DNA of 7,009 nt from Chloroflexota bacterium (lineage in GTDB: Bacteria; Chloroflexota; Dormibacteria; Aeolococcales; Aeolococcaceae). Below are positions 1-6,362 of the stretch, one piece after another; position 1 is the first letter of the stretch; every line of letters starts with the position of its first letter. The translations under genes and the position numbers were made by a program. The notes under the pieces were generated by a model, which saw nothing but the letters and a program-made list of their open reading frames with translations, did no database searches and had not been told where the DNA came from. Where the stretch lies: assembly GCA_028287605.1 (NCBI GenBank), contig JAQBPI010000042.1, forward strand, positions 1-7,009, read 5' to 3'.

Positions 1-159
1 CACCCCGGGCTCGCCCAGCTCCGCGAGGCACGCCAGACCGGCGCCCTCGAGGGGGTGGTCAGCTGGGGCCTCGGGCTCGCCGGCCCCGGCTGCGTCCGGG
101 TCATGGCCCCCGCCGCCGCCGCGCCCACCCAGCTGGTCGTCGACGTCGCCAGCCACTGA
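1..159 (+). CDS. 3' end of an unrecognised gene (partial)
   Basis: The first reading frame is open from the window edge to a TGA at 157-159 and encodes the last 52 residues of a protein that begins outside the window. It is taken as real because nearly every codon ends in G or C, matching the clear genes nearby, and because it stops just ahead of the next gene on the same strand. The fragment is rich in Ala, Val and Gly and contains GVVSWGLG, then GPGCVRVMAP, and ends QLVVDVASH. GVVSWG recalls the C-terminal part of trypsin-like serine proteases, but the usual GCA and PGVY continuation is missing and the catalytic Ser region would lie upstream, so no assignment is made. The closing VVDVASH also recalls the beta-strand ends of some secreted actinobacterial repeat proteins. 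Function is unknown. Confidence 0.6.
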   Translation, partial: HPGLAQLREARQTGALEGVVSWGLGLAGPGCVRVMAPAAAAPTQLVVDVASH

Positions 160-210
160 CCCGGCCGTCGCCATCCGGAGACGGTCCCATCACGGCACCG
201 CCGGGCCGCC

Positions 211-1572
211 GTGCGGTGGGCCAACCTGTCGGCTGTGAGCGTCCTCTCCGCCCCGTCGAGCGCCGCCGCCGGCAACTTCCCGTCGAGGCCCGGGTCGTGG
301 GACGAGCTCGGCGTCCCCCAGAACCTCGTCTCCGACATCGTCCTCAAGCTCCTCTACTTCAACGGGACGCTGCAGGGCCGGGAGATCGCCCAGCGCATCT
401 GCGTGCCCTGGCCGTTCATCAGCGAGGTGCTCAAGGGCCTCTCCGACCAGGCCTGCGTGCAGTCGACCGGCTTCCGGCAGGGGATCGCCAGCGTCGGCCT
501 GCTCCCCGACGAGGACATCGGGGCGGCGATGACCTACATGATCGCCACCACCGGCCGCGCCCGGGCACGCGACCTCTGCGAGATCAGCCAGTACATCGGC
601 CCGGTCCCGGTGCCGTTCGACATCTACGCGGCGGGCGCCCAGCAGGACTCCCTGCGCGAGGACGAGGTCAGCCTCGACGACCTCCGCGCCGCGCTCGGCC
701 ACCTCACCCTCGCCGAGGACACCCTGCTGACCCTCGGCCCGGCGGTCAACGAGCGCCACACCCTGTTCATCTACGGGGCTCCGGGCAACGGCAAGACCTC
801 GATCGCCGAGGCGCTCTGCCGGCTGATGGGGCCGCCGATCTTCGTGCCCCACGCGCTCCTCGTCCACGGCCAGGTGATCCGCTTCTTCGACCCCGTCCAC
901 CACCTGCCCCACGCCGCCGACCTCCCCGACTACGACCGCCGCTGGGTGCTGGTGGAGCGTCCCGCGGTGATCGTCGGCGGCGAGCTCACCCCGGAGATGC
1001 TCGACCTCGCCTTCGACCGCAGCCTCGGCTACTACGAGGCGAGCACCCAGATGAAGGCCAACGGCGGCATCTTCCTGGTCGACGACTTCGGGCGGCAGGC
1101 GGCGCTCACGCCGCAGAACTTCTTCAACCGGCTGATCGTCCCGCTCGAGAAGGGCTACGACCACCTCACCCTGCCCCGCGCCGGCACCAGCATCACCGCG
1201 CCGTTCGTGTGCATGCTGGTCCTCTCCAGCAACCTGGAGCCCACCCAGCTGGTCGACGAGGCGTTCCTGCGCCGGCTCCACTTCAAGGTGGCGGTGCCGG
1301 GCCCGACCGAGCCCGAGTTCCGCACCATCTGGCGGCGCGCGTGCGCGGCGGCGGGGATCGAGTACCAGGAGGCCGCCATCGACTACCTGCTCCACCAGTG
1401 GTACCTGCGCCACGACCCGCCGCGGCCCGTGCGCGGGGTCCACCCCCGGGACATCCTCAAGCACGTCACCCACGCGGCGCGGTTCCGCGGACGCGTGCCC
1501 CAGCTCGACCGCGACCTCATCGACGCCGCCTGCGCCGCCTACTTCCTGATGAGCGGCGCCGAGGAGGAGTAG
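211..1572 (+). CDS. AAA+ ATPase with N-terminal winged-helix-like region
   Basis: A complete 453-residue ATPase of unknown cellular role, probably cytoplasmic because no signal peptide or membrane segment is visible. Residues about 33-125 look like a winged helix-turn-helix, with a helical stretch, a strand near TYMIATTG (108-115), then GRARARD. The AAA+ core follows: Walker A GAPGNGKTS at 189-197, Walker B IFLVDDFGRQ at 287-296, sensor-1 Asn341 in SSNLEP, candidate arginine fingers Arg354/Arg355 in FLRRLHFK, and a likely sensor-2 Arg413 in HPRDIL. The blocks DRRWVLVERPAVIVGGELT (242-260), DDFGRQ and LVDEAFLRR are hallmarks of a conserved bacterial family often named only 'ATPase' or 'AAA family ATPase'. 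Length fits that family. The start is uncertain: GTG 211 and GTG 235 are both in frame and neither has a good ribosome-binding site. The first ~30 residues are poorly conserved-looking, so 235 is possible. It ends 12 bases from a convergent gene. Confidence 0.9.
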   Translation: MRWANLSAVSVLSAPSSAAAGNFPSRPGSWDELGVPQNLVSDIVLKLLYFNGTLQGREIAQRICVPWPFISEVLKGLSDQACVQSTGFRQGIASVGLLPDEDIGAAMTYMIATTGRARARDLCEISQYIGPVPVPFDIYAAGAQQDSLREDEVSLDDLRAALGHLTLAEDTLLTLGPAVNERHTLFIYGAPGNGKTSIAEALCRLMGPPIFVPHALLVHGQVIRFFDPVHHLPHAADLPDYDRRWVLVERPAVIVGGELTPEMLDLAFDRSLGYYEASTQMKANGGIFLVDDFGRQAALTPQNFFNRLIVPLEKGYDHLTLPRAGTSITAPFVCMLVLSSNLEPTQLVDEAFLRRLHFKVAVPGPTEPEFRTIWRRACAAAGIEYQEAAIDYLLHQWYLRHDPPRPVRGVHPRDILKHVTHAARFRGRVPQLDRDLIDAACAAYFLMSGAEEE

Positions 1573-1582
1573 CCCACCGGGG

Positions 1583-1608
1583 CCCTACGAGCGGCCGCCG
1601 CGGTAGGG
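1583..1608. terminator. Possible weak hairpin at the convergent gene ends
   Basis: CCCTAC (1583-1588) can pair with GTAGGG (1603-1608) around a 14-base loop that itself contains the palindrome GCGGCCGC. It sits at the junction where the + strand ATPase gene (ends 1572) meets the - strand operon (ends 1585), where a shared terminator would be expected. No T tract is present on either side, so support is weak. Confidence 0.2.
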
Positions 1609-2010
1609 GACGGCGGTCACGCTGCTGCCCTCGCGGAGGGTCTGCGGCGGCCCCACCACGACCTGCGCCCCGGAGGAGAGCCCGGACAGCACCGTCACCG
1701 TGGTCGCACCCGCCGGCGGCGGGGTGACGGTCACCGGCTGGCGCAGCGCGCGGCCGCGCACGACCACGAAGACCACCGGCCTGTTGAGCTCGGGGTCGAT
1801 GACCACCGCGTGGAGGGGCACCAGCTCGCCGCCGCCGGCCACGTCCTTCGCCGGCGCCACCTGGACGGCGATGTCGCCACGACCGTGCAGGCCGGCGAGC
1901 ACCCCGGCGAGCAGGCCGACGATCACCGCGCACACCAGCGCCACGGTGGCCTGCTCCGAGCGGACGCGCCAGCCACCCCCCACGGCCGCGCGTGGTGGGG
2001 CACCCGTCAT
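1585..2010 (-). CDS. Single-pass membrane protein with RND-adaptor-like exported domain
   Basis: A 141-residue protein not confidently assignable to a named family. Residues 1-20 are a short cytoplasmic tail with several Arg, 21-41 form one clear transmembrane helix (ATVALVCAVIVGLLAGVLAGL apart from its last residue), and 46-141 would lie outside the membrane. The exported part has a run VVFVVVRGRALRQPVTV (79-95), then LSGLSSGAQVVVGPPQTL (108-125) and a final GSSVTAV. That layout closely resembles the membrane-proximal beta domain at the C-terminus of RND/HlyD-type efflux adaptor proteins, where 'VFVV..G.A..RPV.V' is followed by 'GL..GD.VVV.....L..G..V'. The lipoyl and hairpin domains of a real adaptor are absent. 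The start is firm: ATG overlaps the asnB stop as ATGA, and AAGGAG lies 4 bases upstream. Coupling implies co-expression with asnB. It may help assemble or anchor an envelope complex, which is inference. Confidence 0.78.
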   Translation of the reverse strand: MTGAPPRAAVGGGWRVRSEQATVALVCAVIVGLLAGVLAGLHGRGDIAVQVAPAKDVAGGGELVPLHAVVIDPELNRPVVFVVVRGRALRQPVTVTPPPAGATTVTVLSGLSSGAQVVVGPPQTLREGSSVTAVPYRGGRS

Positions 2011-3911
2011 GCGGCTCCTTCGGCGAGCGCGCCGGAGTTCGAGCTGCGCTCGCGCCAGCGCTGCAGCACCACCAGGGTCCAGAGCACGTGGGCGTGGTTG
2101 AAGCGGCCGGAGACATGCTCGTCCATCAGCCGGGTGCACTCGCGGGTGTCGAACCACTCGGCTGCGGAGCTGGAGCCGAGCAGGTCGCGCATCATCGGCT
2201 GGAGCTCGCCGCGAAGCCAGTGCTTCATCGGCATCGAGAAGCCCTCCTTCGGCCGGGTGAGGATCTCCGCCGGCACCAGCGGCCGGATGGCGTGGCGCAG
2301 CACCCGCTTGCGCAGGCCGCCGTCGAGGTGCATCGACGCGGGCATGCGGGCGGCGAACTCGGCCACCTCGTAGTCCAGGAACGGGCTGCGCGCCTCCAGG
2401 CCCACCGCCATCGAGGCGCGGTCGACCTTGGCGAGGATGTCGTCGGGGAGCCAGAGCTTGATGTCCACCCACTGGCGGCGGGAGAGCGGCTCGACCGCGC
2501 GCGCGGCCTCGAGCAGCGAGCGTCCCAGCCGCTCGGGGCCGCCGGTCTCGGCGAGCGGGGCCAGCGGCCCGCGGTAGAGGCGCAGCTTCTCGTCGGCATG
2601 GGCGTGGATCAGCCAGGCCAGGTGCTCGAGGCCGGCGCCGCTCTGCACCCCCTCGCTGAAGCGCTTCACCTTGTTGACCAGGCCCTTCTTCTTGCTGGTC
2701 GGAGGCACCCGGCGCAGCGCCGAGTCGACCGCCCAGCGCACCGGGCCGGGGATGCGCTGGTAGCGGTCGGCGAGCGCCGCCGCGCGGTACCAGTCGTAGC
2801 CGGCGAAGACCTCGTCGCCGCCGTCGCCGCTGATCACCACGGTGACGTGGCGCCGCGCCATCCGCGAGACCGCGTAGGTGGGGATGAGGCTGACGTCGGC
2901 GAGGGGCTCATCGAGGGCCCGCTCCAGCGCCTCGAGGGCGAGCCCCGGGCTGGCGGCGACGATCTCCTCGTGGTGCTCGGCGCCGGCGCGCTGGGCGACC
3001 ATCCGGGCGAACTCGACCTCGTTGTACGAGGCGTCGTCGAAGCCGATCGAGAAGGTCTTGGGGGTGTGGCCGAGGTCGGCCATCAGGCCCACCACGGCGC
3101 TGGAGTCGACGCCGCCGCTGAGCAGCGCGCCCAGGGGGGCGTCGGAGATCATGCGCAGCTCGGTGGCCCGGCGCAGCCGCGCCCGGCACTCCTCGGCCCA
3201 GTCGTCGAGCGAGCGCACCGGGGCGGTGTGCCCGGTGAACTCCAGCTCCCACCAGCGGCGCACCGTGACCACGCCGTCGCGCCACTGCAGCCAGCTGCCC
3301 GGCTCCAGCTTGCGCACGTTGCGCCACATCGTCCACGGGGCGGGCACGTGCTCGTAGCTGACGTAGAGGTCGACCGCCTCGTGGTCGATCTCCCGCGGCA
3401 TCCGCGACCAGCGCTCCAGGGCGCGGAGCTCGCTGGCGAAGACCAGGCACTCGGAGTCGGCGTAGTAGTACATCGGCTTGACCCCGAGGCGGTCGCGCAC
3501 CAGGGTCATGGTCCGGGTCGAGGGGTCCCAGTGGCCGAAGGCGAACATGCCGTTGAAGCGGCGCAGCGCGCCCTCGAGCCCCCACTGGCGGAGGGCGAGG
3601 AGCACCACCTCGGTGTCGCAGCGGGTGCGGGTGCCGATGCCCAGCGATGCGAGCTCTGCTGCGATGTCCTGGAAGTTGTAGATCTCGCCGTTGAAGGTGA
3701 TCCAGGTGTCCGCGGGGCCCTGCATCGGCTGGTGGCCGGCGGGGCTGAGGTCGAGGATGGCGAGGCGGCGCTGGGCGAGGCCGAACCCCTCCTCGACGTG
3801 GAGCCCCTCGTCGTCCGGGCCTCGGTGGGCGAGGGCGTCGTTCATGGCGCGCAGGTCGATGGGACCCACGCGCCGCGGGTCGAGGGTCGCGTATCCGGTG
3901 ATGCCGCACAT
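2007..3911 (-). CDS. asnB: Asparagine synthase (glutamine-hydrolysing), AsnB type
   Basis: A complete 634-residue class B asparagine synthase. The N-terminal class II glutaminase domain (about 1-215) starts MCGITGY, giving the nucleophile Cys2 exposed after Met removal. It holds Arg49 in RRLAILDLS, FNGEIYN at 73-79 (Asn74, Glu76) and Asp99, the expected glutamine-binding residues. The C-terminal synthetase domain (about 235-610) has the PP-loop SGGVDSS at 265-271, SGDGGDEVFAGY at 361-372, KVDRASM at 495-501, GLEARSPFLD at 504-513 and RPKEGFSMP at 553-561. Family chemistry: glutamine gives ammonia, which passes to a second site where a carboxylate is adenylated by ATP and amidated. Length matches the ~630-residue bacterial AsnB group more than the 554-residue E. 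coli enzyme. It sits in a glycosyltransferase operon, where such enzymes often act on sugar acids or other non-aspartate carboxylates, so the true substrate is open. ATG start with AGGAG 9 bases upstream. Confidence 0.95.
   Translation of the reverse strand: MCGITGYATLDPRRVGPIDLRAMNDALAHRGPDDEGLHVEEGFGLAQRRLAILDLSPAGHQPMQGPADTWITFNGEIYNFQDIAAELASLGIGTRTRCDTEVVLLALRQWGLEGALRRFNGMFAFGHWDPSTRTMTLVRDRLGVKPMYYYADSECLVFASELRALERWSRMPREIDHEAVDLYVSYEHVPAPWTMWRNVRKLEPGSWLQWRDGVVTVRRWWELEFTGHTAPVRSLDDWAEECRARLRRATELRMISDAPLGALLSGGVDSSAVVGLMADLGHTPKTFSIGFDDASYNEVEFARMVAQRAGAEHHEEIVAASPGLALEALERALDEPLADVSLIPTYAVSRMARRHVTVVISGDGGDEVFAGYDWYRAAALADRYQRIPGPVRWAVDSALRRVPPTSKKKGLVNKVKRFSEGVQSGAGLEHLAWLIHAHADEKLRLYRGPLAPLAETGGPERLGRSLLEAARAVEPLSRRQWVDIKLWLPDDILAKVDRASMAVGLEARSPFLDYEVAEFAARMPASMHLDGGLRKRVLRHAIRPLVPAEILTRPKEGFSMPMKHWLRGELQPMMRDLLGSSSAAEWFDTRECTRLMDEHVSGRFNHAHVLWTLVVLQRWRERSSNSGALAEGAA
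2015..2020 (-). promoter_or_regulatory. Ribosome-binding site of the adaptor-like membrane protein
   Basis: On the - strand these bases read AAGGAG, 4 bases ahead of the ATG at 2010-2008, and lie inside the last asnB codons. The site supports re-initiation at the ATGA overlap and shows that the small downstream gene is genuinely translated and not merely an extension of a shadow frame. Confidence 0.65.
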
Positions 3912-3920
3912 TCAGGGTCT

Positions 3921-3925
3921 CTCCT
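3921..3925 (-). promoter_or_regulatory. Ribosome-binding site of asnB
   Basis: On the - strand the bases read AGGAG and lie 9 bases ahead of the ATG at 3911-3909. This is a strong Shine-Dalgarno match and, with the Met-Cys start required for the glutaminase nucleophile, it fixes the asnB start. Confidence 0.8.
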
Positions 3926-3933
3926 GGCCGCCC

Positions 3934-3957
3934 GCCCGCAGACGGCCTCCGTCGGGC
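3934..3957 (-). other. GC-rich hairpin ahead of the asnB ribosome-binding site
   Basis: The outer stem pairs GCCCG (3934-3938) with CGGGC (3953-3957). The inner stem pairs ACGG (3942-3945) with CCGT (3949-3952), with a three-base loop and a three-base bulge. In the mRNA it ends 8 bases before the AGGAG of asnB. It lacks a T run, so it is not a standard terminator. It could tune asnB translation or protect a processed end, or it may be chance in such GC-rich DNA. Confidence 0.3.
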
Positions 3958-4012
3958 CGCGGGGCCACGGTGGCCCTCCGGTGAGTCAACGGAACCGGCG
4001 CGCAGTTCTTGC

Positions 4013-5281
4013 TCACGCGACGTCGGCATCGACGTCGTCCCCACCGCCGGGAACCGCCGCCGGCTCCAGCGTGCGGACCGCCGCGTCGAGGGTGCGCTGG
4101 TCGGGGTACGGAGCGCCCATCCTGACGTAGGCGCGGGCGGTGCCCTCGACGAAGGCGCGGATGCTGAAGTGCCGCTCGCCGCGCTCGCGCGAGGCCGTGC
4201 CCAGCCGCGCCGCCAGCGCCGGGTCGGCGAGGACCGCGTCGATGCCCGCCGCCAGCGAGGCGGCGTCGGGCTCGACCAGCAGCGCCGAGAGGTCGTCGAG
4301 CACCTGGGTGTGGCTCTCGATGCGGGTGGCGACGATCGGCCGGCCGCTGTGCATGTAGGAGTAGATCTTCAGCGGCGTGTTGCTCCCGCTCGATCGCGGC
4401 GAGACCAGCACGTCGGCGGCGGCCATGCAGGTGGTCATCTCCGCCGGCGGGCGCAGGCCGGTGAGCAGCACCCGGTCGCCGAGGCCGAGGCCGTCGGCCT
4501 GGGCGCGCAGCCCCGCCACCTGGTCGGGACGCCCGCCCACCACCACCAGGCGGGGCCGGCGGCCAGCGGGCGTGGGACGCACGTGGCTCATCGCCTCGAT
4601 CAGCAGGGGCATGCCCTGGTAGGGCTCGAGGGTGCCGGTGTAGAGCACCACCGGCTCGCCGTCCGGCGCCCACCCGGCGCGCATCTCCGCGGCCAGGGCG
4701 TGGTTGGGACGGGGCTCGACGGGGACGTTGTAGACGATCTCCGCGTCGGTGCCGGGGACGTGCTTCTCGGCCTCGCGGGCCAGCGACGGGAACACCACGA
4801 TGACCGAGCGGGCGCTGCCCAGCATCTTCCGCTCCAGCCACTCGAAGGTGCGCACCACGGGATGGCGCTCGCCGAGCCCGTAGTTGGTCAGCACCACGCC
4901 GAGGCCGTTGTGCATGTCGTAGAGGTGGGGGATGCCGAGCAGGCGGCTGAACCACCAGCCGAAGACCCCCGCCTCCTCGTGGGTGTGGACCACGTCGTAG
5001 CTCTTCCGCCCCCGCAGCACCCGGGCGGTGGCGCGGGCGAGCACCGCCGCGTCGAGCGGCAGCTTGGCCGCCGAGGGGCCGATCTTCACCGAGCGGATCC
5101 CGGGGATGCGCGGGGCCCGCAGCCAGCGGACGCCGTCGATGGCGATGTCCTCGCCGAGCGGGTAGGTGACCAGGTCGACGGTGTGCCCGAGGGCGGAGAG
5201 CGCCCGGCAGCGGTTGACGACGCTGATCGGCGTGCCCCGCGGGGAGAACACCGGCTGCGGGGCGATCATCAGGATGTTCAC
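4013..5281 (-). CDS. GT4-family glycosyltransferase
   Basis: A 422-residue glycosyltransferase with the GT-B fold of family GT4, predicted to transfer a sugar from a nucleotide donor to a growing glycan or lipid-linked intermediate at the inner face of the membrane. The N-terminal acceptor lobe has MIAPQPVFSPRGTPIS (5-20), followed by the usual RCRALSALGHTVDLVTY (24-40), DVVHTHEEAG (96-105) and YDMHN (121-125). The C-terminal donor lobe starts near 209 with VVLYTGTLEPYQGM and continues through RPRLVVVGG (242-250) and GLRPPAEM. The donor-binding loop reads SGSNTPLKIYSYMHSG (298-313), followed by RPIVATR. The two glutamates of the common EX7E motif fall on Ser300 and Ser308, a pattern I associate with a GT4 subfamily carrying 'NTPLKIYSY'. 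The GTG start is chosen because it overlaps the upstream stop as GTGA and has AGAGGA 7 bases ahead; Met5 would leave that site too far away. The tail (about 409-422) is Gly/Asp-rich. Confidence 0.9.
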   Translation of the reverse strand: MNILMIAPQPVFSPRGTPISVVNRCRALSALGHTVDLVTYPLGEDIAIDGVRWLRAPRIPGIRSVKIGPSAAKLPLDAAVLARATARVLRGRKSYDVVHTHEEAGVFGWWFSRLLGIPHLYDMHNGLGVVLTNYGLGERHPVVRTFEWLERKMLGSARSVIVVFPSLAREAEKHVPGTDAEIVYNVPVEPRPNHALAAEMRAGWAPDGEPVVLYTGTLEPYQGMPLLIEAMSHVRPTPAGRRPRLVVVGGRPDQVAGLRAQADGLGLGDRVLLTGLRPPAEMTTCMAAADVLVSPRSSGSNTPLKIYSYMHSGRPIVATRIESHTQVLDDLSALLVEPDAASLAAGIDAVLADPALAARLGTASRERGERHFSIRAFVEGTARAYVRMGAPYPDQRTLDAAVRTLEPAAVPGGGDDVDADVA

Positions 5282-6360
5282 GAGGCGATCCTCTGGCTCA
5301 TGCGCCCCGCCGGCGCCTCGGCGGTCTCGTCGGCGATCTCGGTCTCGGGGGCCGCGACCGGTGCGGGGGCCGAGGCGGCGCGGGCGGCGGCGGCGGCCTC
5401 GTCGTGGCGCCGGTCGGTGAGCCAGAAGACGACGCCGATACCCGCCCAGAGCAGGCTCTGGGCCGCCAGCAGGAAGCCCACGGCGGTGCCGGTGCTCGCC
5501 GCCAGGCGGGTCGCCCCGGGCCCCGAGCCGAAGAGCGGTGCCAGCCACCGGCTGAAGCCGCTCTCACGGATCCCGTAGCCGTTGACGGAGATCGGGAGCA
5601 TGGTGAGCGCGTTGATGGTGGTGACCACGATGGCGGCGTAGGCCAGGCTGATCCCCAGGCCGACGGCGTGCATGAAGGCCCACTGGTTGAGCACCGACAG
5701 CCCCCAGAAGCCGGTGCCGCGGACGCTGGCGAGCACCAGCTCGGTGCGGCGGCCGCGGAACGCGTCGAGCGCCCCCAGCAGCTTGGAGAGCACGCGCCCG
5801 GCGCGGCCCCGCTGGAGCATCGGCCGGGCGGCGAGGTGGCCGAGCAGCGGGGTCATGCAGAGGGCGAGCCCGGCGCCGCCGGCGAGCAGGCCGCCCACCG
5901 CCACGAGGCGGATCTCGGAGGCGTGCGGGTCACCCAGGGTCAGGAGGACGCCGAGACCCATGAGCACCATCATCCCGGGGAAGTTGCAGAGCCGCTGCAG
6001 CACCACCGTGGAGGCCGCCGGCACCCGCTCCTCGGGGGTCTCGGCCATCATCATCGCCCGGGCGACGTCGCCGCCGATCGAGCTCGGGAGGATGCTGTTG
6101 AAGGTGTTCCCGACGAAGACCAGGCGGAGGCACCGCCACCAGGTGCGGTGCATCCCGTGGGCCTCGAGCAGCGCGTGCCACTGGGTCGCCTGGACGCAGG
6201 TGGCGGCGAACCCGAGGGCGATCGCCGCCGCCAGCCAGCCGAGGCTGGCGTGGGCGAGGGTGTCGGCGATGTTGCGGAGGCCCGCCTTGTGCACCACATA
6301 CCCGAGCAGCCCGGCGGAGACGGCCAGCTTGGCCGCCGTCGTGAGCTTCCCCCGAAGCAT
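5278..6360 (-). CDS. Lysylphosphatidylglycerol synthase/flippase-like integral membrane protein
   Basis: A multi-pass membrane protein of 360 residues in the family of the membrane half of MprF and the UPF0104 proteins (flippase-like domain), which move or modify lipids or lipid-linked intermediates. Hydrophobic helices lie near residues 9-24, 39-57, 125-143, 152-171, 217-235, 238-258 and 288-314. Two family signatures are plain: NTFNSILPSSIGGDVARA at 85-102, and NGYGIRESGF at 260-269 with its Arg-Glu pair. The cytosolic lysyl-transferase domain of MprF is absent, which is usual for glycan-cluster members. Residues 318-360 form an Ala/Pro/Glu-rich, probably unstructured tail. Placement between GT2 and GT4 genes suggests a role with polyprenyl- or lipid-linked sugars. 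Start: ATG 6360 follows the GT2 stop by two bases. ATG 6408 would add 16 basic residues and overlap GT2 by 46 bases. Neither has a strong ribosome-binding site, so the start is uncertain. Confidence 0.88.
   Translation of the reverse strand: MLRGKLTTAAKLAVSAGLLGYVVHKAGLRNIADTLAHASLGWLAAAIALGFAATCVQATQWHALLEAHGMHRTWWRCLRLVFVGNTFNSILPSSIGGDVARAMMMAETPEERVPAASTVVLQRLCNFPGMMVLMGLGVLLTLGDPHASEIRLVAVGGLLAGGAGLALCMTPLLGHLAARPMLQRGRAGRVLSKLLGALDAFRGRRTELVLASVRGTGFWGLSVLNQWAFMHAVGLGISLAYAAIVVTTINALTMLPISVNGYGIRESGFSRWLAPLFGSGPGATRLAASTGTAVGFLLAAQSLLWAGIGVVFWLTDRRHDEAAAAARAASAPAPVAAPETEIADETAEAPAGRMSQRIAS
5289..5294 (-). promoter_or_regulatory. Ribosome-binding site deciding the GT4 start
   Basis: On the - strand these bases read AGAGGA, ending 7 bases before the GTG at 5281-5279. 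The spacing is ideal for the GTG and too long (19 bases) for the next in-frame ATG, so the non-ATG start is preferred. The site lies within the last codons of the upstream gene. Confidence 0.65.
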
Positions 6361-6362
6361 GG

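Larger units (their letters stand above)
3912..4012 (-). other. 101-base gap between the GT4 gene and asnB
   Basis: This is the only non-overlapping junction of more than a few bases inside the - strand operon. It holds the asnB ribosome-binding site and an imperfect GC-rich hairpin (3934-3957). It also holds a TTGACT hexamer on the - strand (3989-3984) that looks like a -35 box but has no recognisable -10 partner at the right distance. No run of T follows the hairpin, so an intrinsic terminator is not supported. asnB may simply be read from the upstream promoter, with possible extra control here. Confidence 0.5.

Noticed and set aside
160..210. A promoter or ribosome-binding site ahead of the ATPase gene.
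   Set aside because: The 51 bases have no convincing -10/-35 pair. The only purine run, GGAG at 177-180, is too far from either GTG start.
190..1473. A long - strand open frame opposite the AAA+ ATPase.
   Set aside because: It is an antisense shadow rich in Val, Gly, Arg and Glu. The + strand frame has all the AAA+ motifs.
2011..2472. An N-terminal extension of the adaptor-like membrane protein into asnB.
   Set aside because: The extension is Arg/Pro/Ala-rich out-of-frame asnB sequence. The ATG at 2010 has AAGGAG and an ATGA overlap, and gives a sensible membrane protein.
3961..3989. A sigma-70-like promoter for asnB, based on TTGACT at 3984-3989 on the - strand.
   Set aside because: At the normal 17-base spacing the -10 position is GGCCCC, so there is no usable -10 box. 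Kept only as a comment on the gap.
1992..4130. A very long open frame on the + strand opposite asnB (712 codons).
   Set aside because: It mirrors the strongly GC3-biased asnB gene on the other strand, has a Val/His/Gly/Arg-rich shadow composition with no domain, and asnB is unmistakable.
5282..5548. An N-terminal extension of the GT4 gene into the flippase-like gene.
   Set aside because: The extra 89 residues are low-complexity Arg/Gly shadow. GT4 enzymes begin at the NILMIAPQ strand, and the GTG has its own ribosome-binding site.
4169..5578. A long + strand open frame opposite the GT4 gene.
   Set aside because: It shows the same shadow composition, spans the overlap of two real - strand genes, and has no recognisable motif.
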